A stretch of DNA of 64,000 bases from the NCBI GenBank assembly GCA_000827265.1, contig KN834760.1:28626-92625 (forward strand), in the 5' to 3' direction. The first letter of the stretch is position 1; each line of letters opens with the position of its first letter. The DNA comes from Collybiopsis luxurians FD-317 M1 (Eukaryota; Basidiomycota; Agaricomycetes; Agaricales; Omphalotaceae). The translations under genes and the position numbers were made by a program. This document shows positions 63,148-64,000 of the stretch, one piece after another. A model generated the notes under the pieces. The model ran no database searches and was not told the DNA's origin. It was given only the letters and a program-made list of their open reading frames with translations.

Positions 63148-64000
63148 CTAGAATGTTTTCTGATAGACGAACAGCTGAAAAGAAGTTTGTGAGATCCAGT
63201 AACAGCTTCTGTTGGAGCTACCAAAGTTCCTACCTTATTGATCCCCTCATCACTTTCCATCATGCCTACGTTATCATGGGAAACCCCCTGAACCCAATCG
63301 ACGGTAGCATTGGCTGGCCAGCCGAATGTATTGTTGAGCATGTTGACAAAGTTCTGGCCTCGAGTGTAGTGGGTTGAGCCTTGGGTCTGACATAGAAAGA
63401 GAACAATGAGGACTGTTTCGAATATCATCTAGTCTCGCATACCTCTGCTTGGCATCGAGTATCACCGTTTCCGTTGTCTGCCTGTGAACAAAGGTGTAAT
63501 CGTAAATAAATCCCCCCAGCACTGTTCAACTTGAGGAAAAAACTTACCGTCCCCCAGGCGTAGTTGATAATTTTCCGGTTATACGAAGTCGTGATAGATT
63601 TACGGTCGAGTTTACCCGCGTATGCAGGAAAATCGCTCGCCAAGCCATATTTATAGTCGTCAAACCCGGTGCACGAGGTGTTGGGGATGGGCCGATCAGT
63701 AGACAGCCACATTAGTGAACCGGGATTGGCTTAATGAGATTGTCAGTTTGAAAAAGACCGAAGGAAGATGCAGCTTCGACATACCAATCCAAAAGTGAAG
63801 ACGGTCATCATGGGCAGTCGTACGCCTCAGACCAGCGTATCGCTGGACCATCTGAGCTCCGGCAGAATGTCCCGCGAGGACAACAGTCTACGACCAACTG
63901 CGTAAGCAGACGGAGGATTATAGAGGATCGCATACAACTCACGTTCAAATTGGGGTAGGCCGTTCTATTCATGTAGTACGCGATGAGGGAATCCAAAGCT
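63148..64000 (-). CDS. Secreted-type alpha/beta hydrolase, partial at right edge
   Basis: The 3' part of a serine hydrolase gene; the 5' end lies beyond the window. Exons: >64000-63943, 63887-63785, 63729-63548, 63481-63443, 63386-63234, 63174-63148, with introns of 55-66 nt. The reading gives DSLIAYYMNRTAYPNLN, the nucleophile elbow TVVLAGHSAGAQMVQRYA, LHFWIANPGSLMWLSTDRP, a Tyr-rich segment, ADNGNGDTRCQAETQGSTHY, TVDWVQGVSHDNVGMMESD (catalytic His in GVSHD) and the tail GINKLFVYQKTF. This order matches a basidiomycete hydrolase family, commonly secreted, of unknown substrate. The last exon start was chosen at the acceptor TTTTCAG to restore the GI.KLF end. It converges on the GMC oxidoreductase. 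Confidence 0.78.

Overview
This window looks like nuclear DNA of a mushroom-forming basidiomycete (Agaricomycetes). Genes are split by many short GT-AG introns, mostly 47-90 nt. Several predicted proteins belong to families typical of that group: DUF6534 membrane proteins, NACHT-ankyrin STAND proteins, caffeate-type O-methyltransferases, a fungal tannase/feruloyl esterase and short Cys-rich proteins. The species cannot be named from sequence alone. All gene models below were assembled by hand from reading frame, splice signals and family knowledge; no search was run.

Layout. 0-8 kb: the edge of a KOW-like gene (-), a GACGCA-rich repeat cluster, a decayed membrane-protein gene, a small secreted Cys-rich protein (-), EMC6 (+), then tandem repeats. 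8-25.5 kb: tannase/feruloyl esterase (+), a DUF6534 protein (-), a truncated pseudogene copy of P5C dehydrogenase (-), an O-methyltransferase (-), an internally deleted hAT transposon with intact ends, a tannase fragment, the intact P5C dehydrogenase PUT2 (-), and a frameshifted membrane protein (-). 25.5-39.4 kb: visibly AT-rich and gene-poor, holding one large NACHT-ankyrin NLR-like gene (+) and a fold-back palindrome. 39.4-44.1 kb: a decayed cyclopropane-fatty-acid-synthase-like gene (-) and an intact alpha/beta hydrolase (+). 44.5-54.4 kb: a conserved core with cullin-1 (+), tRNA-Leu(UAA) with an intron (+), two tandem glutathione S-transferases (+) and a second DUF6534 gene (-). 54.4-64 kb: a small Cys-rich protein (+), a secreted GMC oxidoreductase (+) and a partial secreted alpha/beta hydrolase running off the right edge (-).

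How the parts fit. Housekeeping genes (EMC6, PUT2, cullin-1, tRNA-Leu) sit among saprotroph genes for attacking aromatic esters and plant polymers (tannase, GMC oxidoreductase, alpha/beta hydrolase) and handling xenobiotics (GSTs, O-methyltransferase). The accessory stretches show turnover: duplications of PUT2 and tannase pieces inside about 15 kb, a hAT insertion, tandem repeats next to promoters, and dead copies of CFA synthase and membrane-protein genes. The most striking items are the NLR with 24 near-identical ankyrin units, the 4-nt microexon shared by both GSTs with an active-site Cys-to-Ser change in one, the GC-AG intron of PUT2 beside a dead copy that keeps GT, and the hAT element with an 8-bp target duplication.
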